13,502 bases of DNA from Methanomassiliicoccales archaeon (GTDB lineage: Archaea; Thermoplasmatota; Thermoplasmata; SG8-5): positions 1-13,502 of the forward strand of contig DAOVXH010000027.1 in assembly GCA_030636255.1 (NCBI GenBank), given 5' to 3'. Of this stretch, positions 1 to 6,194 are shown one piece after another. The notes under the pieces were generated by a model. The model made no database searches. It was not told the DNA's origin and was given only the letters and a program-made list of their open reading frames with translations. Within the stretch, counting starts at the first letter, position 1. Every line of letters begins with the position of its first letter. The position numbers and the translations under genes were made by a program.

Positions 1-1016
1 TAACAGAATGCTTCCGGGTCAGATGGGTCGCATCCTACCGGGCAATCTGAAATGGCTCTAAATTCCAAAGAAAGGAAATCAACAAATTGCAGGACATCCC
101 GGACGATTTTTTTACGCCCAGACTGGAAAACCACTCCCTTAAAATTTGGATCCACAAGTCCTATGGACACGTATTCAAGAACCTTATCAAATTCCATAAC
201 TTCTTCAATATTTACTCTATCATCTGGGGCATCACTGTGCACCCATTGGAAGTAATAGCCCCCTGCAATGTCGGCCATTTCCCTTGCCAGGTTTGAGCCA
301 GTCTTGGAAACATCAATTATCAGGGTAGGAATATTAGAGCGTTCGATGGTCGCACATGTATCTCTTATCTCATTTTCAATATCCTCGCCTGGAACTATTG
401 GCATATTGGCAGAACCATCGGTGACAATAACAAGAAGTGGATTGGTGTCCTTCTCAATCCTTAGTTTAGCCCGGAGATTGTCCAGGCCCTGACGCATTCC
501 AGCTGCCAGTGGTGTTGTGCCGCCAAACTCCAATTTATCAATGTACTGCTGGCCCTTATCTATGCTGGATGTGAAAGGCAGAACAATCTCAGCCTTCCGG
601 CCATAGCAGCTCACCAGGGAGATTCTGTCCCGCTTCTGGTAGGCATCTATCATCAGTTCGCCCAGAGCGTCTTTAATGCCCTTCATTTTTGCATCCATGA
701 CCATGGAACTGGAGGCATCCAGCACCAGGCAAATTAGAGTGGAAATTTTTCTTCGACGAACCTTTTCTTTATAATCACGCTTCTTAACCTCAATCTTGCC
801 GCCCTGGGAATGCATTATGGCACTCTTGATGGTGGGCAGAATAGCTATATCAGTAACACCAGAAGTTTTCGGAGCGCGGGACTTAAGGTATCGGCCCTGG
901 TTACCAACAGTCATAATATCTGTCCTCCGGCCAGTACGAACCGTGCCAGTGACAATACGCTTGCTTTTTTGCTGAAGAAGCTGATTCATGACTTTCTTAA
1001 GATCCCCCGACCCCAT
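1..1016 (-). CDS. VWA-domain protein (chelatase-D/CoxE-like), partial
   Basis: The frame is open to the left edge, so the C-terminus is missing; about 338 residues are visible. Residues 1-90 are basic and give no recognised fold. From about residue 92 there is a von Willebrand factor A domain with a complete metal-ion-dependent adhesion site: D100-A-S-S-S104, T168 in GGTTPLAAG, and D200 in VTDG. This resembles the C-terminal VWA part of magnesium/cobalt chelatase subunit D and of MoxR-partner VWA proteins, but no AAA+ domain precedes it here. The last visible part is cysteine-rich (C-P-V-G-C-D-P, then a third Cys). I chose the ATG at 1014-1016 because GAGG lies 9 bases upstream; a second ATG lies nine codons downstream. 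It follows the FAH-family gene by 45 bases on the same strand, so co-transcription is likely. The specific role is not determined; a metal-chelatase or MoxR-type partner is possible. Confidence 0.85.
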   Translation of the reverse strand, partial: MGSGDLKKVMNQLLQQKSKRIVTGTVRTGRRTDIMTVGNQGRYLKSRAPKTSGVTDIAILPTIKSAIMHSQGGKIEVKKRDYKEKVRRRKISTLICLVLDASSSMVMDAKMKGIKDALGELMIDAYQKRDRISLVSCYGRKAEIVLPFTSSIDKGQQYIDKLEFGGTTPLAAGMRQGLDNLRAKLRIEKDTNPLLVIVTDGSANMPIVPGEDIENEIRDTCATIERSNIPTLIIDVSKTGSNLAREMADIAGGYYFQWVHSDAPDDRVNIEEVMEFDKVLEYVSIGLVDPNFKGVVFQSGRKKIVRDVLQFVDFLSLEFRAISDCPVGCDPSDPEAFC

Positions 1017-1061
1017 ACAAGTAATCCTCAAAGGCAATAAGCGTCTTAGGTCATATATAAT

Positions 1062-1715
1062 TTACTCGCGAACGCCCACGTTCAGGACTCCAAGGCCATC
1101 AATACCCGCTTCAATCTTGTCCCCTGGCTTGATGGGACTAACCCCCTCAGGAGTTCCAGTGGCAATGATGTCTCCTGGTTCCAGAGTCATAACTTTGGAT
1201 ATTGATGCAATTATTTCAGAAATTTTGAACAGCAGCAGGCTTGTATTGGATTTCTGCCTGTATTCACCATTCACCTTTAGCCAGATGTCCAGTTCATAAG
1301 GATCATTAATGTCTGCCTTTGGAATTATTTTTGACATTGGCGCGAAGGTATCAAATCCTTTGGCGATGGTCCATGGCCTTCCTTCTTTCTTGGCCTGTGC
1401 CTGGAGATCCCTGGCAGTAACATCAATGAGTATAGAATACCCAAGAACATGCTTCATGGCATCCTCTCTGGGAATGAACCTTCCTTCCTTCCCGATTATG
1501 ACTGCCAGTTCAACCTCATGATGGACTTCCTTGGATTCCTGGGGAATAATAATGTTCTCCCCATCACGAATTATAGTTGTCGGAGGTTTCAGGAAAAAGT
1601 CCGGCTTATCCAGTACCTTGCTGCCCATTTCTTCTGCATGGGCTGCATAGCTTCTCAATAAACAAACAATCTTTCCGACTTCCAGTTCCTTGCCATCGAA
1701 TTCCAGATATGTCAT
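1062..1715 (-). CDS. Fumarylacetoacetate hydrolase (FAH) family protein
   Basis: This 217-residue protein is the single-domain size of FAHD1/acylpyruvase-type members, without the N-terminal SH3-like domain of true fumarylacetoacetase. The metal site is visible as H65-H66-E67-V-E69 and D98 in the segment SILIDVTARD, followed by the family signatures KGFDTFAP (119-126) and TGTPEGV (186-192). Family members act on C-C bonds of 2-oxo acids: acylpyruvate hydrolysis, oxaloacetate decarboxylation, or hydratase/isomerase reactions. The substrate cannot be told from sequence, and no aromatic degradation genes are nearby, so housekeeping 2-oxoacid clean-up is my inference. The start ATG lies about 30 bases from a TATA-like element and has no clear ribosome binding site, consistent with a very short leader. 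It is the first gene of a likely two-gene unit with the VWA protein. Confidence 0.92.
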   Translation of the reverse strand: MTYLEFDGKELEVGKIVCLLRSYAAHAEEMGSKVLDKPDFFLKPPTTIIRDGENIIIPQESKEVHHEVELAVIIGKEGRFIPREDAMKHVLGYSILIDVTARDLQAQAKKEGRPWTIAKGFDTFAPMSKIIPKADINDPYELDIWLKVNGEYRQKSNTSLLLFKISEIIASISKVMTLEPGDIIATGTPEGVSPIKPGDKIEAGIDGLGVLNVGVRE

Positions 1716-1737
1716 GGTTTCACATCGGGGGATAACA

Positions 1738-1750
1738 TGGTTTTATTAAT
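1738..1750 (-). promoter_or_regulatory. TATA-type promoter of the FAH-family gene
   Basis: Read on the minus strand, this is the AT-rich element TTAATAAAA, centred about 30 bases before the FAH start codon. The expected archaeal spacing puts transcription start within a few bases of the ATG, so the mRNA would be nearly leaderless; no GGAGG-like sequence precedes the ATG. Confidence 0.5.
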
Positions 1751-1844
1751 ACTATTTCACTAAACATATCCGAGCCGGATGAAGGCGAGGAATGGTTTAG
1801 TTAAAGGGCATCCTCCATTAATTTTGGCAACGGAAATAAATCAA

Positions 1845-1886
1845 ACTGAATGACAACCTAATAAATTATTTGCTATGTCATTCAGT
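1845..1886. repeat. 11-bp perfect inverted repeat upstream of priL
   Basis: The arms are ACTGAATGACA (1845-1855) and TGTCATTCAGT (1876-1886), separated by 20 AT-rich bases. The arm centres are 31 bases apart, about three helical turns, which suits a regulator contacting one face of the DNA; as RNA it would form a stem with a large loop. Confidence 0.7.
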
Positions 1887-1905
1887 ATGATAACGATGAG
1901 AATGT

Positions 1906-1923
1906 CCAACCCTCCTGGGTTGG
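1906..1923 (+). other. Short perfect hairpin CCAACCC-TCCT-GGGTTGG
   Basis: A 7-base-pair stem with a 4-base loop lies 45 bases before the priL start. If the priL transcript starts upstream of it, the hairpin is in the 5' leader; otherwise it is untranscribed or belongs to an unrecognised small RNA. No U-run follows, so it does not look like a bacterial-type terminator. Confidence 0.5.
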
Positions 1924-1968
1924 GGTGCCCTCACAAACCTTTTATCATCTAGTCCTTTTGAGGTATCC

Positions 1969-3033
1969 ATGGAACCGCGGTATCTAGCAATGTATCCTTT
2001 CCTTCCAGAGGCTTCGCAATATCTCAAAGATAATGGAATCAATCTGGGAGACATAATCAATTCAGGAGCATATGCCCAGGCCAGAGATGCCGGCCGAAGG
2101 CGCGTAATGGAGGCCCTGGTTGATGGCCAGATTAGTGAAAAAGTATTCACCAATGACCTGGAGATAATGGTTGAACTGCTTTCCTATGTAGTTGCCAGAA
2201 TTATTGTTTCATGTGTTGGCCAGGACCAGATCCTGCTGGAAAGATACAGCCTTGCAGAGGCCCAGCTCGTTCAGGCTCGACTGGAAAATGAAAGCCTTGA
2301 TTTTGCAATTGACACAGCCAATATTCTTGGCCTGGACATTGTGCGGCTCAATACCACAGAGATAAGCGTTCATTTCTCAGATTACCTGAAAAACAGCAGC
2401 CAGATGAGAAGCCAGGAATGGAAGCTTTTGAATCAGGTCATGGATGAGGGTAGAGTAGAGCTTGGCCAAAAAAGACTGGCCAGGCTAATGCAAAATGCAG
2501 TGAAGTCCAATATTATGAAGGAACTTCCATTGCCAGTCAATGATTCCATAATTGAGGCCTTTGCACCGGCAATTGAACTTGTGAAGGTGGAGATTGAAAA
2601 GCGCAAGGCCCAGTTTGAGAAGGAAAGTTATGGTAAGGTTAGTTTCCTGAGATTACCGCCATGCATGAAAGAGATTTTGGACATGGGCAAGAAGGGTCAG
2701 AACATTCCACATGTGGGAAGGTTTGGCATTACCGCATTCCTGCACACCATCGGAATGACCAATGAGGGGATTTTGGCAGTTTTTTCATCGTCCCCGGATT
2801 TTAAAGCAGACCTGGCCAGGTATCAGATAGACCACATAACCGGTAAATCTTCAGGCATAGAATATCTGCCGCCAGAATGTGCAACAATGAAGACACAGGG
2901 AGTTTGTTATAATCCAGATTCACTGTGCAATAAAAAATGGATGAATCATCCTCTTACCTATTACAGTTCAAAGGGTAAGAAAAAACCACAGAAAAAAAAG
3001 CCAGAACCCAAAGAATCAGAAAATTCTGCCTAG
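1969..3033 (+). CDS. priL: DNA primase large subunit PriL
   Basis: This 354-residue protein matches the archaeal/eukaryotic primase regulatory subunit (p58/PriL), which partners the catalytic PriS to start RNA primers at replication forks. The helical N-terminal domain covers about residues 1-215. The C-terminal domain holds the four [4Fe-4S] cysteines, C232 (LPPCMKE), C304 (PPECATM), C313 (GVCYNP) and C320 (SLCNKKW), in the usual one-far, three-near order. The typical segment HVGRFGITAFLHTIGM (248-263) lies between them. A lysine-rich tail (about 336-354) follows the domain and is probably disordered. The start ATG has GAGGT only 4 bases upstream. priS is not in the window. The 3' end lies inside a direct repeat that recurs at 4996-5026; see the direct-repeat entries. 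Confidence 0.96.
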   Translation: MEPRYLAMYPFLPEASQYLKDNGINLGDIINSGAYAQARDAGRRRVMEALVDGQISEKVFTNDLEIMVELLSYVVARIIVSCVGQDQILLERYSLAEAQLVQARLENESLDFAIDTANILGLDIVRLNTTEISVHFSDYLKNSSQMRSQEWKLLNQVMDEGRVELGQKRLARLMQNAVKSNIMKELPLPVNDSIIEAFAPAIELVKVEIEKRKAQFEKESYGKVSFLRLPPCMKEILDMGKKGQNIPHVGRFGITAFLHTIGMTNEGILAVFSSSPDFKADLARYQIDHITGKSSGIEYLPPECATMKTQGVCYNPDSLCNKKWMNHPLTYYSSKGKKKPQKKKPEPKESENSA

Positions 3034-3044
3034 CGTTTCCCATA
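3014..3044 (+). repeat. Left copy of 31-bp direct repeat flanking the AbiE island
   Basis: It consists of AATCAGAAAA (3014-3023), a 7-base variable spacer, and TAGCGTTTCCCATA (3031-3044). The right copy at 4996-5026 has the same two blocks at the same spacing, with 25 of 31 bases identical. This copy includes the priL stop codon TAG. Read on the minus strand from 3044 it spells Y-G-K-R-stop, which is the C-terminus of the lipid synthase gene located 2 kb to the right. It therefore carries the 3' ends of both genes. Confidence 0.8.
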
Positions 3045-3057
3045 GGAGAATCGGAAA

Positions 3058-3843
3058 TTATGGGATTTCAAGTTCTTCGAATACTGCCTTAGCTCCTTCA
3101 AATGCACGTTCAAAATCAGGCAGCTCTCTTATCTGGTGGCCTAAAGATCTTTGCCAATCTCTATTGAGTATTTCCTTTCGTTCCTGAAATTTATTCACTT
3201 CTGGAGTTACACCTTTGAGTTCACACTTTTTACCAAAAAGCTCTTTCAACCCATCTTTTTCTACTGCACCCCAGAGATTGTTAACATCATACAGGTCCCT
3301 GCCTCTGCTTCTTTGGAATAACGCCCTCACTTTTTCTGCCATTGTTTCTTGTAATGAATACACTTGAACATTAGTTGCACAATCGTCGGAATAGTTATGG
3401 AAGATAGGCCTTTCTTCAGGAGGCAATACCATTGTTTCTGAATCTATTTTCGAGATGTCAAGCTTTATTTTGATGGGGCTACCCACTTGTCTCACAAGCC
3501 TAAAGTATACGCTTCCTTCCCAGCCATTAAGATTCTGTTCAATTTTTATTCTATCTTCAAAGTTTATTCCTGCTTCATCTCGGGCGATACCTATAGTTTC
3601 TTCAATGACTTCTCTAAAATAGTCATCATCAGCTTCCTTGAGCATTGTAAAGTCCAGGTCATCCGAGAACCTGTAATCATTTATGTGTACTTTTTTAATT
3701 GCAGTTCCTCCCTTGAAAACCATTCCCCTATCCTTTGAATATAGTCCTTTCAAAAACCAATTCTGAACATAATCTCGTTCAATCGTTGATTCTGGAATAC
3801 CCTTCTCTCTTGCTTTCTTCCTTACTTCAGTAACGGTTATCAT
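3058..3843 (-). CDS. abiEii: AbiEii/AbiGii-type nucleotidyltransferase toxin
   Basis: This 261-residue protein belongs to the DNA-polymerase-beta-like nucleotidyltransferase toxins of type IV AbiE systems. Four family motifs are visible: the nucleotide-binding K-G-G-T-A-I-K (44-50) with R-F-S-D-D-L-D-F (58-65), where D62 and D64 are the likely metal-binding pair; K-L-D-I (127-130); A-E-K-V-R-A-L (169-175); and R-G-R-D-L-Y-D (180-186). In characterised members the enzyme transfers nucleotides to tRNA 3' ends or other targets and arrests growth upon phage attack. Its ATG overlaps the antitoxin stop by 4 bases (ATGA), indicating translational coupling. The gene appears complete. It lies inside a repeat-bounded insert and appears by eye more AT-rich than the flanking housekeeping genes, which suggests horizontal acquisition. 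The target RNA is unknown. Confidence 0.93.
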   Translation of the reverse strand: MITVTEVRKKAREKGIPESTIERDYVQNWFLKGLYSKDRGMVFKGGTAIKKVHINDYRFSDDLDFTMLKEADDDYFREVIEETIGIARDEAGINFEDRIKIEQNLNGWEGSVYFRLVRQVGSPIKIKLDISKIDSETMVLPPEERPIFHNYSDDCATNVQVYSLQETMAEKVRALFQRSRGRDLYDVNNLWGAVEKDGLKELFGKKCELKGVTPEVNKFQERKEILNRDWQRSLGHQIRELPDFERAFEGAKAVFEELEIP

Positions 3844-4607
3844 TCAACATTCTCCAAGTCGTATTCATTCAAATTGATTGTTAGTCTCCACTTACTGTTC
3901 TTCTTTCCTTCATCTGGCATTGTTGGATCAAGAAGCAGATAGTTACGGATATTTTTGTTGATATTTGGTAATTTGAGTTCAAGGCCATAATAATCTGATA
4001 AAAAGCCCAATCTTCTGATGACCCCAGTATTTTTTATTTTACTCGCATATTTTGATATTAGATTTGGGTCGAACTCTCGTTCTCTAATGCCCTTGATAAC
4101 TTCAATCATACCTCCACAATATTGTGGTTTGTCAAGACAATCTACTATTGTTTTCTCTTTGTCTGTTATCATTATAGGGTCGTTTATGAACCATTCTTTA
4201 TTTTGGCCAAAGAACTTCTCTGGCGTTAATCTTATAATCTTATAGTTAATTCCAAAAATCTCAATGTTCTGGTGCTTCTTTCTCGCAGTTGTTTGGATGA
4301 ATACAGTGGAAGGTATTTGCTCAGTGAATCCATAATGATGTAGGGCGCTCCAGTATGAGATACAATAGGGCTCCACCAGCATCGAAGCAATTACAAACTG
4401 ATTCAGTGTGTATTTCCCTTTTTCTGCTTCAACAGGAATCCTCATGTATTTTCCTTTCTCGATGCGTTCTATCCAGCCTTGCTTCTCCAACCTAAATAGA
4501 AACTTTTTCAAACCAGACTTAGTCATATTCGTGTTGCTTCTTATGTCTTCAATAGTGAAGGCCTCACCGAGTTCTGATAATTTTTCAACAAGCGTTAGTT
4601 TTCTCAT
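3840..4607 (-). CDS. abiEi: AbiEi-type antitoxin / transcriptional repressor
   Basis: This 255-residue protein has an N-terminal winged helix-turn-helix: residues about 1-58, with the recognition region T-K-S-G-L-K-K-F-L near residue 30 and the wing I-E-K-G-K-Y-M-R-I. It is followed by the AbiEi central domain, including the segment CISYWSALHHYGF at about 83-95. Proteins of this family neutralise AbiEii and, in studied bacterial cases, repress their own operon by binding inverted repeats. A GGTG ribosome binding site lies 7 bases before the ATG, and a TATA element (minus-strand CTTTATATT) lies about 60 bases upstream. A perfect 30-base palindrome just beyond that is the obvious operator candidate. 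It is first in the operon with abiEii, the usual order. Confidence 0.9.
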   Translation of the reverse strand: MRKLTLVEKLSELGEAFTIEDIRSNTNMTKSGLKKFLFRLEKQGWIERIEKGKYMRIPVEAEKGKYTLNQFVIASMLVEPYCISYWSALHHYGFTEQIPSTVFIQTTARKKHQNIEIFGINYKIIRLTPEKFFGQNKEWFINDPIMITDKEKTIVDCLDKPQYCGGMIEVIKGIREREFDPNLISKYASKIKNTGVIRRLGFLSDYYGLELKLPNINKNIRNYLLLDPTMPDEGKKNSKWRLTINLNEYDLENVE

Positions 4608-4664
4608 TGCTATGCACCATAGTTCCGCTTTTTGTCTACTTTGGTGTATGTCATTGAGAAACAG

Positions 4665-4673
4665 AATATAAAG
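4665..4673 (-). promoter_or_regulatory. TATA promoter of the abiE operon
   Basis: The minus strand reads CTTTATATT after a purine-rich CGAAA stretch that could serve as a TFB-recognition element. Start of transcription would fall near 4643, giving a leader of about 36 bases that contains the GGTG ribosome binding site. Confidence 0.55.
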
Positions 4674-4695
4674 GTTTCGATAATATGTTTGATAG

Positions 4696-4725
4696 AAAGG
4701 TGTGATATATATATATCACACCTTT
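4696..4725. promoter_or_regulatory. 30-bp perfect palindrome, probable AbiEi operator
   Basis: Both halves are exact reverse complements: AAAGGTGTGATATAT followed directly by ATATATCACACCTTT, centred at 4710/4711. It lies about 22 bases upstream of the abiE TATA element, within the reach of a dimeric winged-helix repressor. The central ATATATAT could itself act as a TATA box in either direction. Operator function is inferred from AbiEi autoregulation in studied systems. Confidence 0.7.
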
Positions 4726-4755
4726 GTGTAGAAATCACATTTCTAACACTCGTTA

Positions 4756-4804
4756 ATTACTACCGTATTACAGTGTAATTACGCTGAAATTACAGAATAA
4801 TTAT
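4756..4804. repeat. Helically phased ATTAC array, 11-bp period
   Basis: ATTAC occurs at 4756, 4767, 4778 and 4789, each exactly 11 bases after the last, and a fifth degenerate unit ATTAT sits at 4800. The other six bases of each unit vary. This one-turn spacing puts all copies on the same face of the helix, as in cooperative regulator sites or iteron-type arrays. It lies upstream of the palindrome and abiE promoter. Confidence 0.7.
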
Positions 4805-4849
4805 TGATAATAATTCATCTTAAGAAGGACAACAAGGAGGAAGAGAAAG

Positions 4850-4903
4850 ATGACAAGAAGAAGGATAAGGAAGAGGAGAAGGCGGTGGTGGCGGCAGGGA
4901 TAG
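4850..4903 (+). CDS. Candidate 17-residue Arg/Trp-rich peptide
   Basis: An ATG lies 9 bases after AAGGAGG (4834-4840), one of the strongest ribosome binding sites in the window. The frame encodes MTRRRIRKRRRRWWRQG and stops at TAG. The product would be extremely basic with two adjacent tryptophans, like some membrane-active peptides. However, any purine-rich DNA gives Arg/Lys/Glu runs and GGAGG-like motifs by chance, so this is only a candidate. No promoter on this strand is clear apart from the symmetric palindrome at 4696-4725. Confidence 0.15.
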   Translation: MTRRRIRKRRRRWWRQG

Positions 4904-4923
4904 CGGCGATGGTGGCGGGACAC

Positions 4924-4930
4924 AAAAAAA
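4924..4930 (-). terminator. Oligo-T tract after the lipid synthase operon
   Basis: Read on the minus strand this is a run of seven T, about 82 bases past the stop of the CDP-alcohol transferase gene, after other T-rich sequence. Archaeal RNA polymerase terminates at such tracts without needing a hairpin. Confidence 0.35.
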
Positions 4931-4995
4931 GTTAATTAATTCGTGAACTAAAAATTAGCCAGCAGTATAAATAATAGGCCCAAGGAAAATCCCCC

Positions 4996-5026
4996 AATCA
5001 GAAAACAAAGATTAGCGTTTCCCATA
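4996..5026 (+). repeat. Right copy of 31-bp direct repeat flanking the AbiE island
   Basis: AATCAGAAAA (4996-5005), a 7-base spacer, and TAGCGTTTCCCATA (5013-5026). This copy contains the last codons and the stop of the lipid synthase gene (minus strand). In the frame that corresponds to priL it reads S-E-N-K-D-stop, against S-E-N-S-A-stop in priL itself, so it looks like a displaced or duplicated priL 3' end. Confidence 0.8.
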
Positions 5027-5671
5027 TTTCTCAGTCAAAATAGTCCAGGTTCTTCTACCGCGCTGGATAGCAGTATAATGTCCTGCAAACGCGAACCAGA
5101 TAAGCATCAAATCGAAGAGCGTCAGAGAAACATCCAGGTATGGTATTGTGAACAGGTCGGTAATATTCCATATATACAGCAAGAACCAGGTTATGATTGG
5201 CACGAAAATTAGCATCACCAGTCGGTCTGCTCTCCCCAGTATGCCGCCATAATCCCTCTTAACTCCCACGGCCATTGTTTGGGTGCCCAGATAGCTGGTC
5301 ATTAATACTCCAGTCAACCCAAGAATTCCAAGGAACCAGTGGCAGTATCCGGAAACAGTTATACCAATTATTAGAAAAATATCAGCATATCTGTCAAGAA
5401 CATGATCCAGGAAATCTCCACGCAAATTTGCCTTGCCAGCTAGTTTTGCGACTTTTCCGTCCAGGGCATCCATTAATGAACTGAGGGCTATGACAATGGA
5501 GGCAATAATAAGCAGCCATGCCCAAGTAGATGAAAAGTAAAATAATACACCGGCCAGGAATGCCAGGGCTATTGCCACGGCAGAAATATGGTCTGGATTG
5601 ACCTTAATGAGCTTCTTGGCCATTGGCACTAAGAACTTGTCTGCTGTGCTTCTGTAATCATCTAGTACCAA
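5012..5671 (-). CDS. CDP-alcohol phosphatidyltransferase, probable archaetidylinositol phosphate synthase
   Basis: This 219-residue integral membrane enzyme has about six hydrophobic segments. The family signature D-x2-D-G-x2-A-R-x8-G-x3-D-x3-D is present with exact spacing: D68, D71, G72, A75, K76 (Lys instead of the usual Arg), G85, D89, D93. The four Asp bind the metals for transfer of the CDP-archaeol head group. Archaeal members of this length usually join CDP-archaeol to inositol-1-phosphate; glycerol- or serine-type acceptors cannot be excluded. The start is a TTG at 5669-5671 inside the last codons of the upstream kinase gene (10-base overlap), behind a GGTGGTGATGG ribosome binding site, so translation is probably coupled. 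Its 3' end lies in the direct repeat that bounds the AbiE island. Confidence 0.9.
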   Translation of the reverse strand: MVLDDYRSTADKFLVPMAKKLIKVNPDHISAVAIALAFLAGVLFYFSSTWAWLLIIASIVIALSSLMDALDGKVAKLAGKANLRGDFLDHVLDRYADIFLIIGITVSGYCHWFLGILGLTGVLMTSYLGTQTMAVGVKRDYGGILGRADRLVMLIFVPIITWFLLYIWNITDLFTIPYLDVSLTLFDLMLIWFAFAGHYTAIQRGRRTWTILTEKYGKR

Positions 5672-6174
5672 TCCATCACCACCTTGCTCCAGTCTACCTT
5701 CCCGGGTGAGTAATCATCTATTTCCCCATTCATAATCCTTTCGATTGAATCTGCGATTTTGTCAAGCGGAAGTTTAGTGGCATCAATTTCAAAAACAAAT
5801 AGACATTTTTTAATTGACTCGGAAAGTATGATATCTATTGCCTCGGCCTCCACATTTTCCCGAACCTTTTCGGAATCATATCCACGTGCTTCCAACCGGG
5901 TGCGAATAATATCAGGATGACATCTCAAAACAATATTCATCTGGCCAGGCAAAAAATGAGCCAGATGACCTTCTAGGATTATTGGCTCTTCAGGTTGTGA
6001 AATTACCTTTGCTAGTGCATCAACATCAACCTCTAAATCTTTATCCACTTCCTCTAGGCAACCATGTTCCCTTGCCAGTTCTTCCACAGTAATTGTGGCA
6101 TATCCTCGGCTGGCCAGTATCTTTGCGACTGTAGTTTTGCCGGTTCCAGGAGTTCCTGTCAGGATGATGTACAT
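5662..6174 (-). CDS. AK6/Fap7-type adenylate kinase family protein
   Basis: This 170-residue P-loop kinase has Walker A G-T-P-G-T-G-K-T (7-14), the NMP-binding E-G-H-L (68-71), R-C-H-P (84-87) and a short LID with R97-G-Y, then S-E-K-V-R-E-N-V-E-A-E, the hallmark of the AK6/Fap7/hCINAP family. The tail Y-S-P-G-K-V-D-W-S (155-163) is also typical. Family members have adenylate kinase/ATPase activity and, in eukaryotes and archaea, assist small-subunit ribosome maturation through uS11 (Rps14). The ATG is 26 bases from a TATA element shared with the divergent glycosyltransferase, and GAGGT lies just ahead of it, so the leader is very short. It is the first gene of a two-gene unit with the lipid synthase. 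Confidence 0.92.
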   Translation of the reverse strand: MYIILTGTPGTGKTTVAKILASRGYATITVEELAREHGCLEEVDKDLEVDVDALAKVISQPEEPIILEGHLAHFLPGQMNIVLRCHPDIIRTRLEARGYDSEKVRENVEAEAIDIILSESIKKCLFVFEIDATKLPLDKIADSIERIMNGEIDDYSPGKVDWSKVVMDWY

Positions 6175-6194
6175 TGAACCTCAATCTCCCATAA

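Larger units (their letters stand above)
1716..1968. other. Gene-free divergent region upstream of priL with inverted repeats
   Basis: I see no credible gene in these 253 bases. They separate the divergent FAH gene and priL. They contain a nested small inverted repeat (ACTAAAC at 1759-1765 with GTTTAGT at 1795-1801, enclosing ATCCG-AGC-CGGAT at 1768-1780), an 11-base perfect inverted repeat (1845-1886) and a 7-base-stem hairpin (1906-1923). Two priL promoter candidates are visible: CTTTTATC at 1939-1946, which would give a leaderless transcript, or the AT-rich stretch around 1858-1871, which would give a leader of roughly 80 bases that includes the hairpin. GAGGT at 1960-1964 lies only 4 bases from the priL ATG. 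Confidence 0.6.
4804..4935 (+). pseudogene. Possible gene remnant: K/E/D-rich stretch plus hydrophobic tail
   Basis: A 43-codon frame opens at a TTG with no ribosome binding site. It reads a run of Lys/Glu/Asp, then an Ala/Val/Gly-rich hydrophobic segment (A-V-V-A-A-G-I-A-A-M-V-A-G-H-K-K-S), then TAA. The purine-only codons followed by GCG/GTG-rich codons differ sharply from neighbouring genes, which seldom use GCG. It looks like the end of a protein whose upstream part is gone, or low-complexity DNA that happens to be open. An overlapping 17-codon frame at 4850-4903 has a better ribosome binding site; the two cannot be ranked from sequence alone. Confidence 0.3.

Noticed and set aside
988..1299. 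103-codon plus-strand frame between the VWA and FAH genes
   Set aside because: It is mostly antisense to the FAH-family gene, which has conserved motifs; composition reflects that shadow.
1846..1899. Possible C/D-box guide RNA (CTGA and ATGATAACGATGAG-like boxes)
   Set aside because: The boxes are in the wrong order and no closing D box follows the C-like box.
1878..2153. 91-codon minus-strand frame across the start of priL
   Set aside because: It overlaps well-supported priL coding sequence and has no ribosome binding site or recognisable domain.
3487..3738. 83-codon plus-strand frame inside the AbiEii gene
   Set aside because: It is the antisense shadow of conserved nucleotidyltransferase motifs.
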